DNA of 64,000 nucleotides. Source: Anolis sagrei (lineage: Eukaryota > Chordata > Lepidosauria > Squamata > Anolidae). Shown here one piece after another: positions 10,790 to 23,240 of this stretch (position 1 is its first letter; every line of letters begins with the position of its first letter). Location of the stretch: contig NC_090023.1 in the NCBI RefSeq assembly GCF_037176765.1, forward strand, positions 198,052,006-198,116,005, given 5' to 3'. The position numbers and the translations under genes were made by a program. The notes beneath the pieces are model-generated. The model had not been told where the DNA came from. It saw only the letters and a list, made by a program, of their open reading frames with translations, and did no database searches.

Positions 10790-11632
10790 TATTTTATTTA
10801 TTTATTTATTTGGTTAACTTTTACCCCTCCCTTCTCACCCCGAAGGGGACTCAGGGTGACTTACACATCCAAGGCACAATTCGATGCCCGTACATACAAC
10901 AGCAATAAAACAGAATAACGCAAATTAGCAAACAACAACAATACATTACATCTATACCCGCTAAAAGCAATAAAACCAATAAAATTCATACAAACCCATA
11001 CAAACCAATTACTCCTTATTGCCGATTAATGTTCACTATCTCATAGTTCAGAGTTTCCTTTCACATTTATCAGTCCTGCCGGTCCTATTTGTCTGGCTGT
11101 CCTTCCTACTTAGCAGATTGCCCGAAGGCCTGGTCCCACAACCACGTCTTTACCTTCCTCCTGAAGGACAGGAGTGATGTCGATGCCCTGATATCCACTG
11201 GGAGTGAGTTCCACAGGTGAGGGGCCACCACTGAGAAGGCCCTGCTCCTCGTCCCCACCAGCCTCACTTGGGAAAGCGGTAGAGTCGAGAGCAGGGCCCC
11301 CTCAGATGATCTTAAATTCCGTGGTGGGACGTAGAGGGAGATACGTTCGGACAGATACGCTGGACCGGAACGGTACAGGGTTTTGTAGGTCAAAACCAGC
11401 ACCTTGAATTGGGCTCGGAACTGAACCGGGCTCGGAACTGAGCTGACACAGCAGAGGGGTGGTGTGCACTCTGTATGTCGCCCCAGTGAGCAGCCTGGCT
11501 GCCGCTCGCTGGACCAGTTGAAGTTTCCGAACCGTCTTCAAGGGCAACCCCACGTAGAGTGCATTGCAGTAGTCTATTCGGGATGTAACAAGAGCGTGGA
11601 CCACTGTGGCCAGATCAGACTTCCCAAGGAAC
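10790..11632 (-). mobile_element. L2-type LINE nested in an L1
   Basis: Minus-strand frames encode the L2/CR1-group ORF2 C-terminus: ALVTSRIDYCNALYVGLP (11540-11600), KLQLVQRAAARLLTG (11480-11530), LVLTYKTLYRSGPAYLSERI (11340-11400), LVGTRSRAFSVVAPHLWNSLP (11200-11270). The 3' UTR ends in (TTTA)n at about 10790-10812. One frame change separates the two ORF pieces. The 5' part is truncated near 11632, where L1 sequence resumes. Confidence 0.8.
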
Positions 11633-12050
11633 TTCTTTTAAGCCATTCTCAATAATTTTCCCCCAAACTTTATCAAAATCATTTTCCTTCCATACCCCTT
11701 TCCTGACTCTTAACCTACATGTCAATTTATCATTTATTGCTATTTTCCATAATTCTTTATACCATTCTTCAATTGATATGTTTATTTTACCTTTCCAATT
11801 CTTCGCTATCAGTAATCTTGCTGCAGTTAACATGTTATCTATTGCATCTTTCTCTGTTTTTTTTCAATTTCTTAACATTATATAGTGACAACAATGCAAT
11901 ACTTGCACTTTCCCCTATCTTCATATCCACTATAGCTTCTATCTCTCCAAATACCTTCCCCCAAAATTCATTTACATATTTACATTGCAACCACTATTTA
12001 AATCTCTTCCAAATAATTCCTATTGCTCGTTTTTTTAAAAATTAATTTAG
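11633..12050 (-). mobile_element. L1-type LINE, ORF2 C-terminus
   Basis: The minus-strand frame at about 11640-11833 reads LTAARLLIAKNWKGK.N.SIEEWYKELWKIAINDKLT, the typical L1 ORF2 C-terminal motif (arginine-leucine block, W-K, EW, KLT). Upstream (to 12050) is further AT-rich L1-like sequence without a long frame. Truncated and closed. Confidence 0.65.
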
Positions 12051-12145
12051 AAAGTTTTGGATAGAGGCTAAAATATGGGAGAAAAGGTGGTTTGAGGAAT
12101 ATTTTCAAGAAGGTGTTTCTATGCAGACTGATGTTTTAATTTTAA

Positions 12146-12972
12146 CTGCCATATAATCCACATTATCGAATCAGATAATCCATAACTGGATTATATGAGT
12201 CTACACTGCCATATAATCCAGTTCAAATCAGATAATCTGGATTTTATATGGCAGTGTAGATAAGGTCCTGGGGGCCCTTCCATACGGCCATATAACCCAG
12301 AATATCAAGGTGAATAATCCACAATATCTTCTTTGAACTGGATTATCTGAGTCCACACTGCCATATAATCCAGCTCAATATGGATTTTATCCAGTTGCGT
12401 GGAAGGGGCCTGAGTTAAACTGATTTCGGCTAAGTTTTGACATTTTCCCATTCCTTTCTTATGGAGTATTTTATATTATAGGTAGAAACAACAGTACTCC
12501 CTGGGAAATTAGTTTTTCACAAGCAGCCTGCCAAACCAGCTGGCAGTGGCGCTCTTGTTCTCTGAACACTCTGCAATTTGCACTTCTCTTTCTTGCTCAA
12601 GTTATTATCACACCATGGTTAGTATTCTTTGTTGTGGCTACAATAAAGTTGGTTCACATAAGAGCCACTGCAAACAAACAGATTTTTCCTCAACGCTGGG
12701 TAAGAAGCGACTTTGGCTTGATCGCCACTGCCCTATATCCCAGGATTTGATTCCAGGTTATCTGCTTATCCCAGATTATCTGGCAGTGTAGACTCATATA
12801 ATTCAATTCAGATTCTGGAATGTAGGGCAGCGTAGAAGGGGCCAAAGAGGTACTCGAGTTACCTGTTTCTGTCTCTGGCCCTTTTTACACTGCCATTTAT
12901 GGCAGTGTAGATGTATGTAATCCAGTTCAAAGCAGATAATGTGGATTTTATATGGCAATGTAGAAGGGGCTT
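12146..12972. repeat. Cluster of four short palindromic MITEs
   Basis: Four related inverted-repeat elements lie at about 12146-12270, 12272-12410, 12725-12844 and 12878-12972. Each carries tacactgccatataatcc or a close variant at one end and its mirror at the other, with a central tttgaactggattat motif. The first two abut. Transposase is absent; the mobilising family is not determined. Confidence 0.75.
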
Positions 12973-13109
12973 CTGTTACTTCTTGGAGGCATGGGTCACT
13001 TATGCAAATGTCTTACTTGTAGCATGCATCTCTTCCAAAGATACAAAATTAAATCTTTCAGTTTGGAAAATTAGTTTTCAAAAGTTATTTCTTCCATTAC
13101 TCAGCATTA

Positions 13110-13436
13110 GGTAAAGGTTGTCCCCTGACATTAAGTCCAGTCATGTCTGACTCTGGGGTGTGGTTCTCATCTCCATTACTAAGCCGAAGAGCTGGCGTTG
13201 TCCGTAGACACCTCCAAGGTCATGTGGCCGGCATGACTGCATTGAGCGACGTTACCTTCCCTTCGGAGCGGTACCTATTGATCTACTCACATTTGCATGT
13301 TTTTGAACTGCTAGGTTGGCAGAAGCTAGGGCTGACAGCGGAAGCTCACGCCGCTCCCCGGAATCGAACCTGTGACCTTTCGATCAACAAGCTCAGCAGC
13401 TCAATGCTTTAACACACTGCGCCACCGGGGGCTCCC
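13110..13436 (-). repeat. Sauria-type SINE with target duplication
   Basis: Minus-strand element: the tRNA-like head at the right (ggagcccccggtggcgcagt), body and BovB-like tail at the left (gtaaaggttgtcccctgaca). Direct repeats CAGCATTA at 13102-13109 and 13437-13444 fix both ends. Confidence 0.85.
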
Positions 13437-13479
13437 CAGCATTACAATGATGAAAAAAGTCAATGTTTTACTTGAATTA

Positions 13480-13615
13480 ATTATTTCCATTTTGTTATTA
13501 ACTGCTATTAAGTTGACTTTGACTTAAGGTGAGTCTATACATGAGACACCTCCAAGTCACCCTACGATCAACTGCAATGCTCAGGTCTTGCAGCCTCACC
13601 ATGTCTTCTCCGGCA
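13480..13615 (+). repeat. RTE/SINE tail-like fragment
   Basis: Resembles the 3' end shared by BovB-linked repeats (gttaactgctattaagttg; gagacacctccaag; gctcaggtcttgcag). Degenerate, no ends fixed. Confidence 0.4.
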
Positions 13616-13779
13616 CCTCGTTTTAAAGTAATTTATTTATTTTCTATTGGTTTTTGGTGTTTTTGGAGGAGAAAGAAAATCTTAGGATTGATAGAGAATG
13701 ATAAAGAACTTGAAAACATTTCGCCAGAATGCCTCCAAAATGCTATTAAAAATCAACTAAGGTAAGGTGTGCTGTCACA

Positions 13780-14570
13780 CGCTGGGCCTATAGCAGTTGG
13801 CTTTTGAATAGGACATGCTCTTTGTGCCCAGTGAGAAGCCAGGGTGCCTCAACTGAGAGGCCCTAAGGATTTTCCTATACAGAGTCTTTAGAAGCTTGAA
13901 AGGTTTAACAAAGTCCTTCATTATTGCTTAAGTCTTCAACAAACAATCAAATACTTCTTAGATCTTCAACAGATTAAACAAAATGCTTCAAGGATTTGAA
14001 TCAACTGGTGGGCACCTTGCTTGGAGAACTATTTCTTTCTTTAATAAGGAAAACCCTTTTTGACCCTTCCCGGGCAATCTGTTTTCTAGGCTCTGCTGGT
14101 GTGGGCCCTACTCCTGGCTCCAATTGCTTCTGGTTACCCGAGTACACCTACCAGCCAAGACCTTGTAGATTTTCCAGCTGGAGTCCTTTTGGATTTTCTC
14201 CACGAATGATGTGGATCTGTATCTTTAACCTCAAAAAGGGTTGTGCTGTAAAACTGTTTTCCTTAGAAGCTTTAGGGCTGTGTTTCCCCTGAATGTTGTG
14301 AGAAATGAAGCTTCTCTACAGGTGGGGAAAGCTCACGTCCTGTAACTGGGTTTCCAAAACTGAAAAACTGCCTGAAGTCTTTCTTTTTCCTCCCAGAGCC
14401 CTGGGGAAAGGGGCGGAACTAAAGAACATAATGATGATTGACAGGTCATTGACCCTATAATTGCAGAGCAAGGGAAACCACCTTATTGTAAAATGCATGG
14501 AACCTTGGAATACATGCAAACACGCAATAGAAAGAAAATGAAGTAGGAGCTCCTGGTACAGCTGTACCAG
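13780..14570. other. Unclassified stretch, possible LTR-class fossil
   Basis: Composition and layout (tgtcacacgctggg start, no coding motif) are reminiscent of a lone long terminal repeat, but no partner repeat, target duplication or internal domain was found. It could equally be unique sequence. Confidence 0.2.
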
Positions 14571-14588
14571 CACATAAGGGCAAAGCCA

Positions 14589-14910
14589 AAGGTTTTCCCC
14601 TGACATTAAGTCCAGTCATGTCTAACTCTGGGGGTTGGTGCTCATCTCCATTTCTAAACCAAAGAGCTGGCGTTGTCTGTAGACACCTCCAAGGTCACGT
14701 GGCTGGCATGACTGCATGGTGCGCTGTTACTTTCCCGCCGGAGCGGTAGCTATTGATCACTTCACATTTGCATGTTTTCGAACTGCTAGGTTGGCAGAAG
14801 CTGAGGCTGATAGAGGAAGCTCACACTGCTCTCCGGATTCAAACCTGCAACCTTTTGGTCAACAAGCTCAGCAGCTCAGTGCTTTAACCCACTGTGCCAC
14901 CGGTGTCTCC
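14589..14910 (-). repeat. Sauria-type SINE
   Basis: Near-complete: tail at the left (aaaggttttcccctgacatt), head at the right (gccaccggtgtctcc). Slightly more diverged in the head than 13110-13436. Confidence 0.8.
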
Positions 14911-15890
14911 AAAAACCAACTGGATGTTATCTAGTACATTATCGAAGCAACTTGTTACATTACTTTAAAATGTGACTATTTTACTTTAAAAAAACCCTTC
15001 CAACAGTTATGAGAAATAGTGTTACTTTTAAGTTCTGTGCCCTGGGCACAGAAAAGCAGAATAAAAAAAAATATTTGCATAATAAAGTAAATATAATGTG
15101 GAAATGGGACAGCCCTTGTGAATTGCTGCTCTGTCACAGGTAGAGGTCTCCCTATGATAGCGATGGATGCTTAGCTAGCCAAACATTCCCTCTTTTGTAA
15201 GATCTGTTGACTTTGGTGATGACTCCGGAATTTCTCTTTTGTAAGATTTGTTGACTTTGGTGATGATCCTCTCTCTATGCCACGCCTGGGAATTGCGTGG
15301 CCCTTTAGCTATTGTTGAACTCCACCTCCCATCAGCCTTCACCTGCATAACCTGCGGTTTGGACTGCTCAAAGTGGCAATTCACCCTCTGGAATTTCCTG
15401 ACACGAAAAAATATTCTGGAGAACACAGCAATTCCTAACTCTGCTTCATGTACACAGCTGATGCTTTCCTTGAAGCCTCCCTTTCTCCATTCCTTGGAGG
15501 GAAGAGAAGCAAGCTGTGTGTGCACAAAAAAACTGCTTGTATCCTTGGAAGGGGAAAAAGCTATGGAGAGAATGCCGAGGAAAACCTCAAATGGACAGAG
15601 CTTTCCAAAATGACTTTAATACAGCTGCACTGAATTGACAGAATGGATGTGTTTTAATAGGTGCTGTGGCTTTTGGGATATAATAAGCAGTTGAGTACCC
15701 CAAGAACAAACCTGCCCAGAACTCCCTGAATGTCTAGTTTCACAGTTAGCTTTCCAAAGGTTAAGAAAGAAGGGAATCTGGAAGCAACAGCTGCTTACAA
15801 TGCCATCCACCATATCCTGCGGCATGGCAGTCTGGAGCAGCCCTGAATATTATTTCTCCATGTTTTGGGGCATTCAGATTTACCATCATT
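14911..15890. other. No gene recognised; small tandem duplication inside
   Basis: A 44-bp unit starting tcttttgtaagat is repeated at 15191-15234 and, partly, 15235-15271. Overlapping 116- and 121-codon frames on opposite strands (15175-15613) have no recognised domain and look fortuitous. A short piece near 15310-15340 (ttgaactccacctcccatca) is MITE-like. Confidence 0.4.
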
Positions 15891-15901
15891 ATTTCAAATT
15901 A

Positions 15902-16169
15902 GGAGCCCCCAGTGGCACAATGGGTTAAACCCTTGTGCTGGCAGGACTGAAGACCGACAGGTCAGAGGTTTGAATCCGGGAAGAGCATGGATGAGCTCCC
16001 TCTGTCAGCTCCAGCTCCCCATGTGGGGATGTGAGAGAAGCCTCTCACAAGGATGGTAAAACATCAAAATATCTGGGTGTTCCCTGTGCAACGTCCTTGT
16101 AGGAGACCAATTCTCTCACCCCAGAAGCAACTTGCAGTTTCTCAAGTAACTCCTTTCACACACACACAC
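15902..16169 (+). repeat. ACA-type SINE
   Basis: The head is ggagcccccagtggcacaat with a B-box-like ggtttgaatcc. The body is followed by a (CA)n tail at 16155-16170. Imperfect direct repeats (TTCAAAT) flank it at about 15893 and 16173. Confidence 0.8.
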
Positions 16170-16174
16170 ACAAA

Positions 16175-16930
16175 TTCAAATGAGGTACTACATCCTCTGA
16201 TATTGGGGTGGCACTTCAAACAGCATGCAACCATTACTAAAATGGCAAAACAGGTCAAAATAGCAAAACATGAGGAATTAAGGAAAGATCTGTGTAATAC
16301 TATGTAACATGATTTTTGTTCCTTAATTATTCATATTATTTCCTTAATTGGTTCTCTCACAAAAACATGGAAAAAGTTTATTACTTTGTTTTGGTGGGAC
16401 ATCCTGCAGCACATTTTGCTATAGTTTTTCAATGAATATTTCATAATCTCAACCATTTCAACATAGTTTGTGACAGACACAAAAACAATGTTTCTGGAGT
16501 ATAACAAGTACTTTCAAAGTAAGTACTGCACAATTAAACAGGAAATAACACTTTCAAACCAGATTTTTTTTGTTCAAATTTTGTTACATAGTGTTATTTC
16601 TTTGGAATCAAATGAAAATTTTGTTGTGGTAGTGATTACTCCTATTGGCTGGGATATTTACTTTGCTTCTAAGAAAAATGTGCTATTGTATATTTTTGGC
16701 AAAGTAAAGAATGAACACCTAATATCTTTTAAATACAAGGCTGAAATAACTTTAAAGTTTAGCCATTCATACCTCATGATCTTTTTGCCCTATTTAACAT
16801 TTCTTAAATTAATATAGAACAAATGTAGATAACATTCTTTCATTTTACACCATATTGTGAAAATTAAAACTTTAAAAATGGCTTCTGCCTTTTGAATCAA
16901 GTTTCCTGATTGCCTTAATTTAGGTTTGCC
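16175..16930. other. No gene recognised
   Basis: AT-rich. A 115-codon plus-strand frame at 16470-16817 has no recognisable domain and an unremarkable AT-rich composition; treated as chance. Confidence 0.35.
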
Positions 16931-16941
16931 TTGCTGTCCAA

Positions 16942-17266
16942 AGAGCCCCCTGGTGGTGCAGCGGGTTAAACTGCTGAGTTGCTGAACTTGCTGACCAAAA
17001 GTTCGGCAGTTTGAATCCAGGGAGCGGGGTGAACTCCTGCTGTCAGGCCCAGCTTCTGCCAACTTAGCAGTTTGAAAACATGCAAATGTTAGTACATTAA
17101 TAGATACTGCCTTGGCAGGAAGGTAACAGTGCTCCGTGCAGTCATGTTGGCCACATGACCTTGGAGGTGTCTATGGACAACGCGGCTCTTCGGCTTAGAA
17201 ATGGAGATGAGCACCACCCCCAGAGTTGGACATGACTAGACTTAATGTCAGGGGAAACCTTTACCT
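16942..17266 (+). repeat. Sauria-type SINE with 11-bp target duplication
   Basis: Head agagccccctggtggtgcag, body, BovB-like tail (cttaatgtcaggggaaacct, ttaccttt). Exact TTGCTGTCCAA repeats lie at 16931-16941 and 17267-17277. Confidence 0.88.
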
Positions 17267-17826
17267 TTGCTGTCCAAGTTTCAGCTTGGGGCTGCATTAA
17301 CTCCATTGGTCTAAGGGAAATTGCTCCAATTAAGCATTCATTTTTTTTAGACTTGTCTTCAACATAGTTATGTGTTCCTTCAAAATAGATATGCATAAGA
17401 ATTTAGGATTAGGGAAATGTGTGCAATTTCTTCATAGATAAAACTTAATGTCTACAATATCAACATTCTGGGTTGTGAGGAGAGCTTTTAAAGATGAATT
17501 CCATTTCCAAAGTTGCCCCTTTTTTGTGGAGATCAATGGAACAGGGAACAGATGGGGCAAGGCTAGCCTTTCTCTCCCTTCTTCTGTATTGAATATGAAC
17601 ATAATACATGAGCAGAATTTTCATCTGCAATACAAATGAAATGGGATTCATGAACCTTGACTGGCATTTAACATGAGCAGAAGAAGAGAGGCTGAAATGT
17701 AATTTAAGATTTACATAGGAATCAGTCTGGGAGTGAAATTCTCCATATGCAGATCCAGATGAAAGAGGAAAGTACTTTTAAGTTCAGTGGAATCTACTCA
17801 TATGCAAAGGGGTAAAAGTGCTTCAT

Positions 17827-17872
<46 letters not shown>
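17827..17872. repeat. (AAC)n microsatellite
   Basis: About fifteen uninterrupted aac units, directly adjoining the 3' end of an L2 copy and probably grown from its tail. Confidence 0.9.
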
Positions 17873-17873
<1 letters not shown>

Positions 17874-18655
17874 ATCCATATATATATCCTTCTTTTCTCC
17901 CTAAACAGGACCCAAAGCGGCTTACGTCATTATATAAAAGACCATACAAAACAATATGCAAAAACAATAACTTACAAAAACAAATCTACAATAAGAAATA
18001 AATAAATAAAAATAGAAATATATGTGTCTAATACAATTATTGCAGACAACTCAACAAGACAGATGGTAAACATTAGCATGACTCAATAAAAGTTAGCCTT
18101 CCTGTCATTGCAGCTAATCGTCTTCATCAAAAGCTTGCACGAACAGCTTTTGCACAAACAGGAAGGGCACTAGCTGCCTTTAAAAAGATGTCAAGGAAAA
18201 GGCTGTTTTAACATCCTTGGGGAGGGAGTTCCAAAGAGTTGGAGTGGCCACCGAGAAGGCCTCTCTCGCTAGAAGATCTTAAAGTTTGGGCAGGTTGGTA
18301 AGTCAGATAGGTAAGTAGGACCTGAACTGTTTAGCGGGGGGGGGGGGGGGGCGCGTTAGTATGCTCCCTGGGTCCAGCATCTGTTAGTAACTTGACATTC
18401 TTCTAGGGCAGCCCCATGTAGACTATTCTAAATGGGATGTAACCAAGGTATGGACCACCATTGCCAAATCTGGCTTCTCAAGGTAAGGTTGCAGCTGGCA
18501 CACAAGTTTTAATTGTGCAAAGGCCCTTCTGGCCACCTCTGACACCTGGGCCTCCAGGCTTAGAGATGAGTCCAGGAGGACTCCCGACTACAGACGTGTC
18601 TTCAGGGGGGCGTGTGACCCCATCCAGCACAGGTGGCCACCCTAAGTTATCCTAT
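17873..18655 (-). mobile_element. L2-type LINE, 3' part
   Basis: Minus-strand L2: terminal block cctaaacaggacccaaagcg near 17900; C-terminal ORF2 remnants near 18200-18280 (gagggagttccaaagagttg; gagaaggcctctctcgctag) and 18410-18480 (ggatgtaaccaaggtatgga). It extends further 5' than the other L2 copies (to about 18655). Degenerate. A G run interrupts it at 18336-18351. Confidence 0.65.
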
Positions 18656-18659
18656 GTTA

Positions 18660-19845
18660 ATGACTTAATAATACCAGGAAGCAATATCATATTTGTGCCT
18701 ATTGGAAGCAATTGCTTCTTTCTTTCCTGGAAACTCTCCAGGGATTGGCAACTGATGGACAACGTACGTACTAACACCAATCCATGGAACAGCACTTTGA
18801 AAAGGACTGACTTATGTGATGAATGACTTTATAGGGCACTAGATCGAAATAACAATACCATTAGCTTCTAGAGCCGTATAAGAAAGCTGTTGGAGCTAAA
18901 GTACCTCCCCTTCACTCGTCAGAAGTGTGCCAACATGAGAATCATTCTTAGATTTTTTTTTTAAAAAGCACCCATATGTTCTCTTTCCCAGTCATCAGAT
19001 AGAGGAAAGGGAATGTGACAGGAGTCAAAACAGAGCCAACAGTAGTTGTTTTTCCCCTCTTCAAGTACTGTGAATGCTGGCACCAAGATGTAAATTCATG
19101 GGATGAGAATGAAGCAAGGTAGCTGTTTTCCACCTAGATTTATTGCTAGTCAATTCTTCTTCCTTCTCTCCTTGCAGCTCTTGGAGACCTTTTAAATGTG
19201 CACATCTGGAAATGTTCTTACACATGAGCACTTGGATTAATGAAACATTTATGTGAGATCGCTAAAAATCAAGGATGTTGGCAAGTTGGAGGAGAGGGAT
19301 GACTGAGAAGCATTCTTAAATACAAAAACATGATCAAAGATCTTGACTTGGTACTCAGCATCTTAGGACATGCTCTACTAAGAGCAAAGTAGATCCCATT
19401 ATGTCACATTTGTTTTGCTCGGAGTGAAATTGTTTGGGTAATCATTACAGTAAGCAAGGTCAATATTTGTAACCCCCATATTAGAGATCTCAAAGTGTAA
19501 GAGATTAAATAACAGCCCGGGTAAATAAGGTGAGATTTGAAAAGGGTTATTTTTGGTTTGTAGCAACTTACACTGTCAGGTACTATACTACAACAGTGTT
19601 TACCATAGATGCCAGATGGTGTTGGGAAATTTGAATGCCAGTTCTAGATCTCTGGAGCAGGGTAATTATTTTGCAAGGCAGAAACTGAACAATAACCAAT
19701 TGTACTCAATGTAGTTGAGAGGAGAGGAGGAAAAGGCCAATTTTTTTCTTCCCAGTAAGCTTAGGCAAAAGCAAATTTCTGCAGCCTCTCCTAGCTTAAG
19801 TGTCCTTTCCTATTAATACCATTTGCTATTCTGACTGATTAACCA
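18660..19845. other. No gene recognised
   Basis: About 1.2 kb without coding motif, RNA gene or repeat that I recognise. Confidence 0.35.
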
Positions 19846-19930
19846 CATCCGGGGAGCGTGCAAATGAACCCCCTCTGTCAGCTCCAGCTCCCCATGCATG
19901 GACACGAGAGAAGCCTCCCACAAGGATGGT
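19846..19930 (+). repeat. ACA-type SINE fragment
   Basis: Only the middle of the element remains (ccctctgtcagctccagctc; gagagaagcctcccacaagg). Confidence 0.75.
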
Positions 19931-20392
19931 ATGGTATCCATTCACATCCACTTCACATGCCTTATTTTTTCTGCTTTTGTTGTTTCATTCCCCATTTCCC
20001 TGTTACTGTAAATTGAGAAACATCATAACAAGAACACAAACAGATGGCCCCAAATATAAAGATAATATGTGACTCCCAAAGCTAAGGGCAAAAAAACCTG
20101 CCTGTTGAGCAGGTTTCCCCCCTGTAATGAAAATCTTTGTTAAACAATGAGTTTTGGAATATTTTAATTAAAACAAAAATAAGATATGATGTGTGGGAGA
20201 GAAGAGGAAAGAGAAATAGGTGAACCAAAGACTTTTTTCATATAAAAAGGAGATGAAAAAGGTATTCAATGCAGGTTTTAAAATGGTGCACTTAATTCTA
20301 ATTTCAACACAGCCTGATTAAACAAAAGGGATAGCTTAGGTTTTGCAGAAGGTATAAGGTTTCTGGAGTTTAGTTACTCAATTTGGACAACT

Positions 20393-21286
20393 GGAGCATT
20401 GCAGCACACTAAAATACCTGGGAGTTACTCTGGGAGTGAAACAAGAAGCATGGCTTGATTATCAAGCAAACAGTGGGTGCTAGAAATAATATCATATGGA
20501 AAACTGACTGGCACAATCTGTGGATCACAACCAGACACAGTGAAGACATATGCCTTTGTGCTTTGCTACTCTACTGCTGAATATGCATGCCTGGTGTGGA
20601 ATACATCTCACCACGTTAAAATAGTGGATGTGGCTCTTAATGAGACATGCTACATTATCACAGGATGTCTACACTCTATACAGCTGGAGAAATTATACCA
20701 TTTAGCCTGTATTGTACCACCTGAAATACTCTGGGAAGTAGCAGCCAGCAATGAAAGGACAAAGGCATTGACATTCTTGGCCCATCCTCTGTACAGGTAT
20801 CAGCCAGCATGCCAATGCCTTAAATCAAGAAATAGCTTTCTAAGATCTACAGAGATATTTGCAGGAACACCTCAGCAAGAGAGAGTCCAAAAGTGGCAGG
20901 TTAAAACCCAGAACCTCACTCAGTGGCTGATACCAGTTGAGAAGCTCCCTCCAGGGCATACAGAAGGCTGGGTGACTTGGAAGGTGCTGAAAAGACTTCA
21001 CTCTGGTACTATAAGATGCAGTGCCAATCTTAAGAAATGAGGCGACAAAGTGGAGTCCACAACATCCAAATGTGGAGAAGAGCAAACCACAGACCACTTA
21101 CTACAATGCGACCTGAGCCCTGCCACATGCACAATGGAGAACCTTTTTACAGCAACACCAGAGGCATTTGAAGCGGTCAGTTTCTGGTTAAAGGAAATTT
21201 AGTATAATGTCAAGTTTTTAACTTTTAATGTTTTTTTTACATTATAACTGTATTCTCAATTTGCTTTAGACAAGATATTTAAAATA
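20393..21286 (+). mobile_element. Vingi/Jockey-like LINE, 5'-truncated
   Basis: A 187-codon plus-strand frame (20477-21040) encodes the post-RT C-terminal region (QPDTVKTYAFVLCYSTAEYACLVWNTSHH; NETCYIITGCL; PPGHTEGWVTWKVLKRLHSG), continuing out of frame into a Cys/His-type end (KCGEEQTTDHLLQCD). It is homologous to the minus-strand copy at 44928-46684. Direct repeats AATTTGGACAACT at 20380-20392 and 21287-21299 delimit the insertion, so it arrived 5'-truncated through target-primed reverse transcription. The RT catalytic core is absent. Clade assignment (I-group Vingi versus Jockey) is from memory. Confidence 0.8.
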
Positions 21287-21299
21287 AATTTGGACAACT

Positions 21300-23232
21300 C
21301 GTTCCAGAGTGGAAATATTATATTTTTCCCAATCTCCTAGCTTTGAGAGTCTAGCTCAAGGTTTTAGGTTAAGTTATACTTGATACTCAGTTTTCTAGTT
21401 TGTCTTTCTAATATATGGAAGGTAAAGGGCAGGTCACTGAATTTCAAGAGGCTTAGGGCAGAACTAGTGGCTGGAATTTTAATTCCCTTTTGTGCATTGG
21501 ATGGACATGTGGGTGGACAATGGAAAAAAAGCTACTTTTACTATATAGTTAAGGCCAGGAAAAAAAATCAAGTCTACACAACAGTTTTCTTGGCATCACT
21601 CTAATCCCATTTTAGAAGTTGGGGGCAGAGAGAAAGATTTCAAAGCCCAAGAACAGAATCAAAATCTTTCTCTTGGATTAAAAAAAATTGGCAGGTGTGC
21701 ATTCCTCCGATGATCTTTTTCTTTGAAGCTTCAAGAAGTCGCCTTAAATTTAAGGTCAGCGCTGGTTTGAATAAACATTGCATCTTGACATTTCCCTCCT
21801 ATTCTGTACTTTCCCACAATTCCATTTGTTGTTGTTTTTCCTCCCCTAAAAATATTCTTCCGCTACTTTGACTGCTTGCGCTCCCATTAGATATCTAAGG
21901 GAAAACAAACTTTGGGAAGAAAACATAACCTTGAAACTTTCAAAATATTGACAAGCGTTTTGGCTTTTGTGTTTCTTTTATGTTCTAGCAGGGCGCAACA
22001 GCACACAGGAACCTTCTGTGTTTCAGTGAAATGTTCTTTTCATTTCTAAAGCCAATATTTTTGGATGTGTGTCGAAGGGACACTTAACTACAAATGATGT
22101 GGAAATTGATTTATTTTACTGGTGCAATTCAAAGTTGGAATTGTTGCTATTGTTGATGTGACATTTGAACATTTCATATAGGGAAAAATCCTACTTACTC
22201 AGATATTCCTAGCAATGACACATCTTTTCAAATGGCAGTGTTTTTGTGAAGGTAAGAGAAATGCACTATGTCTGGGATGTTTGAGAACCACAATGTGTTT
22301 GTGTGCTGCCAGAGTATAGTGGAAGAACAAACAAAGATTTTCTTATATAACTAAATTGGTCACGAGTCTCCTTTAGCAGTACTGGAATAGTTTTGAGTGG
22401 CTATGACTTACAGATTGTCTCAAAGGAAAGTAAATATTTCATGCATAACTATGACATCATACTGTCTAAAGATGTAACATCTTGGAAGCAATTGAAATAT
22501 ATGTTCTTTTTTTCTGAAAAAAGAAACATTTTCAGAAAATAAAGGGAAAAAATGATATTAACATCCTATATAAATTGAAAGACTCATAAATTGAAAGACA
22601 CTTTCATAATTCAAAATTACACAGATCCTTCGTTATATACTGACCGTGTATCTCATGATATGATTTGATATCAACACATCCATTTAGAACTTAAGGGTGG
22701 TAACATTATCACCGTCTTATAACATAGCCAGAATATTCTGAGATAACATTTCCATATTGCTGTGGAAACGCAACAAGCACAGATTAGAGAGCAATTCTGA
22801 GAACACAGTTTTCTCACATTCAGCCAATGGCACAAACTGAAAATGTATAGCAGGTAGGAGACTGATGTGACCTAGGACTGAAATGAGATACATGTTGTAG
22901 GGGTCTCTATATAGTTGAATCTTTCTAAAATAAGGTGGGAATTGTGCACCTTCTGGCATCCCTGACTACTGGCTATGCAGAATGATGGAAACTGCAATCC
23001 ATCCACAACTAGAGGGCTATACAATCCCTGGATCTAGAGTTAATGAAGCTTCATTAGGACTGGTTATTTCATATCTCTATTGTCTTGCAAGATTGTTAGT
23101 CAGAAGAAGTAGTTACTCATGAACCCAATCTATTCCTGCATCTCTCTTTGCTCACAAGAATTGGCAAGAATTTGCCTATATATATCAGACCCTTGAAGTC
23201 TATGTGATACCTGTAGCACAGCACATTTGTTG
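21300..23232. other. No gene recognised
   Basis: Nearly 2 kb of AT-rich sequence with no recognised repeat family and only short frames. If anything in the 20-30 kb part is old unique sequence, this is a good candidate. Confidence 0.35.
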
Positions 23233-23240
23233 CTCTACTT

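Noticed and set aside
10389-10817. 142-codon plus-strand frame
   Set aside because: It runs through a palindromic MITE and low-complexity, pyrimidine-rich L1 3' UTR; composition explains the lack of stops and no domain is visible.
13143-13412. 89-codon frame (and similar ones at 39527, 63537, 14716)
   Set aside because: Recurring frames inside Sauria-type SINEs; their similarity to each other reflects the repeat, not a protein family.
13780-14570. Solo LTR
   Set aside because: Suggestive composition only; no matching repeat, target duplication or domain, so kept as an unclassified stretch.
15175-15613. Overlapping 116/121-codon frames
   Set aside because: Antiparallel shadows of each other over a small tandem duplication; no family similarity recognised.
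18461-18826. 121-codon frame
   Set aside because: Lies antisense to an L2 LINE remnant and has no known motif.
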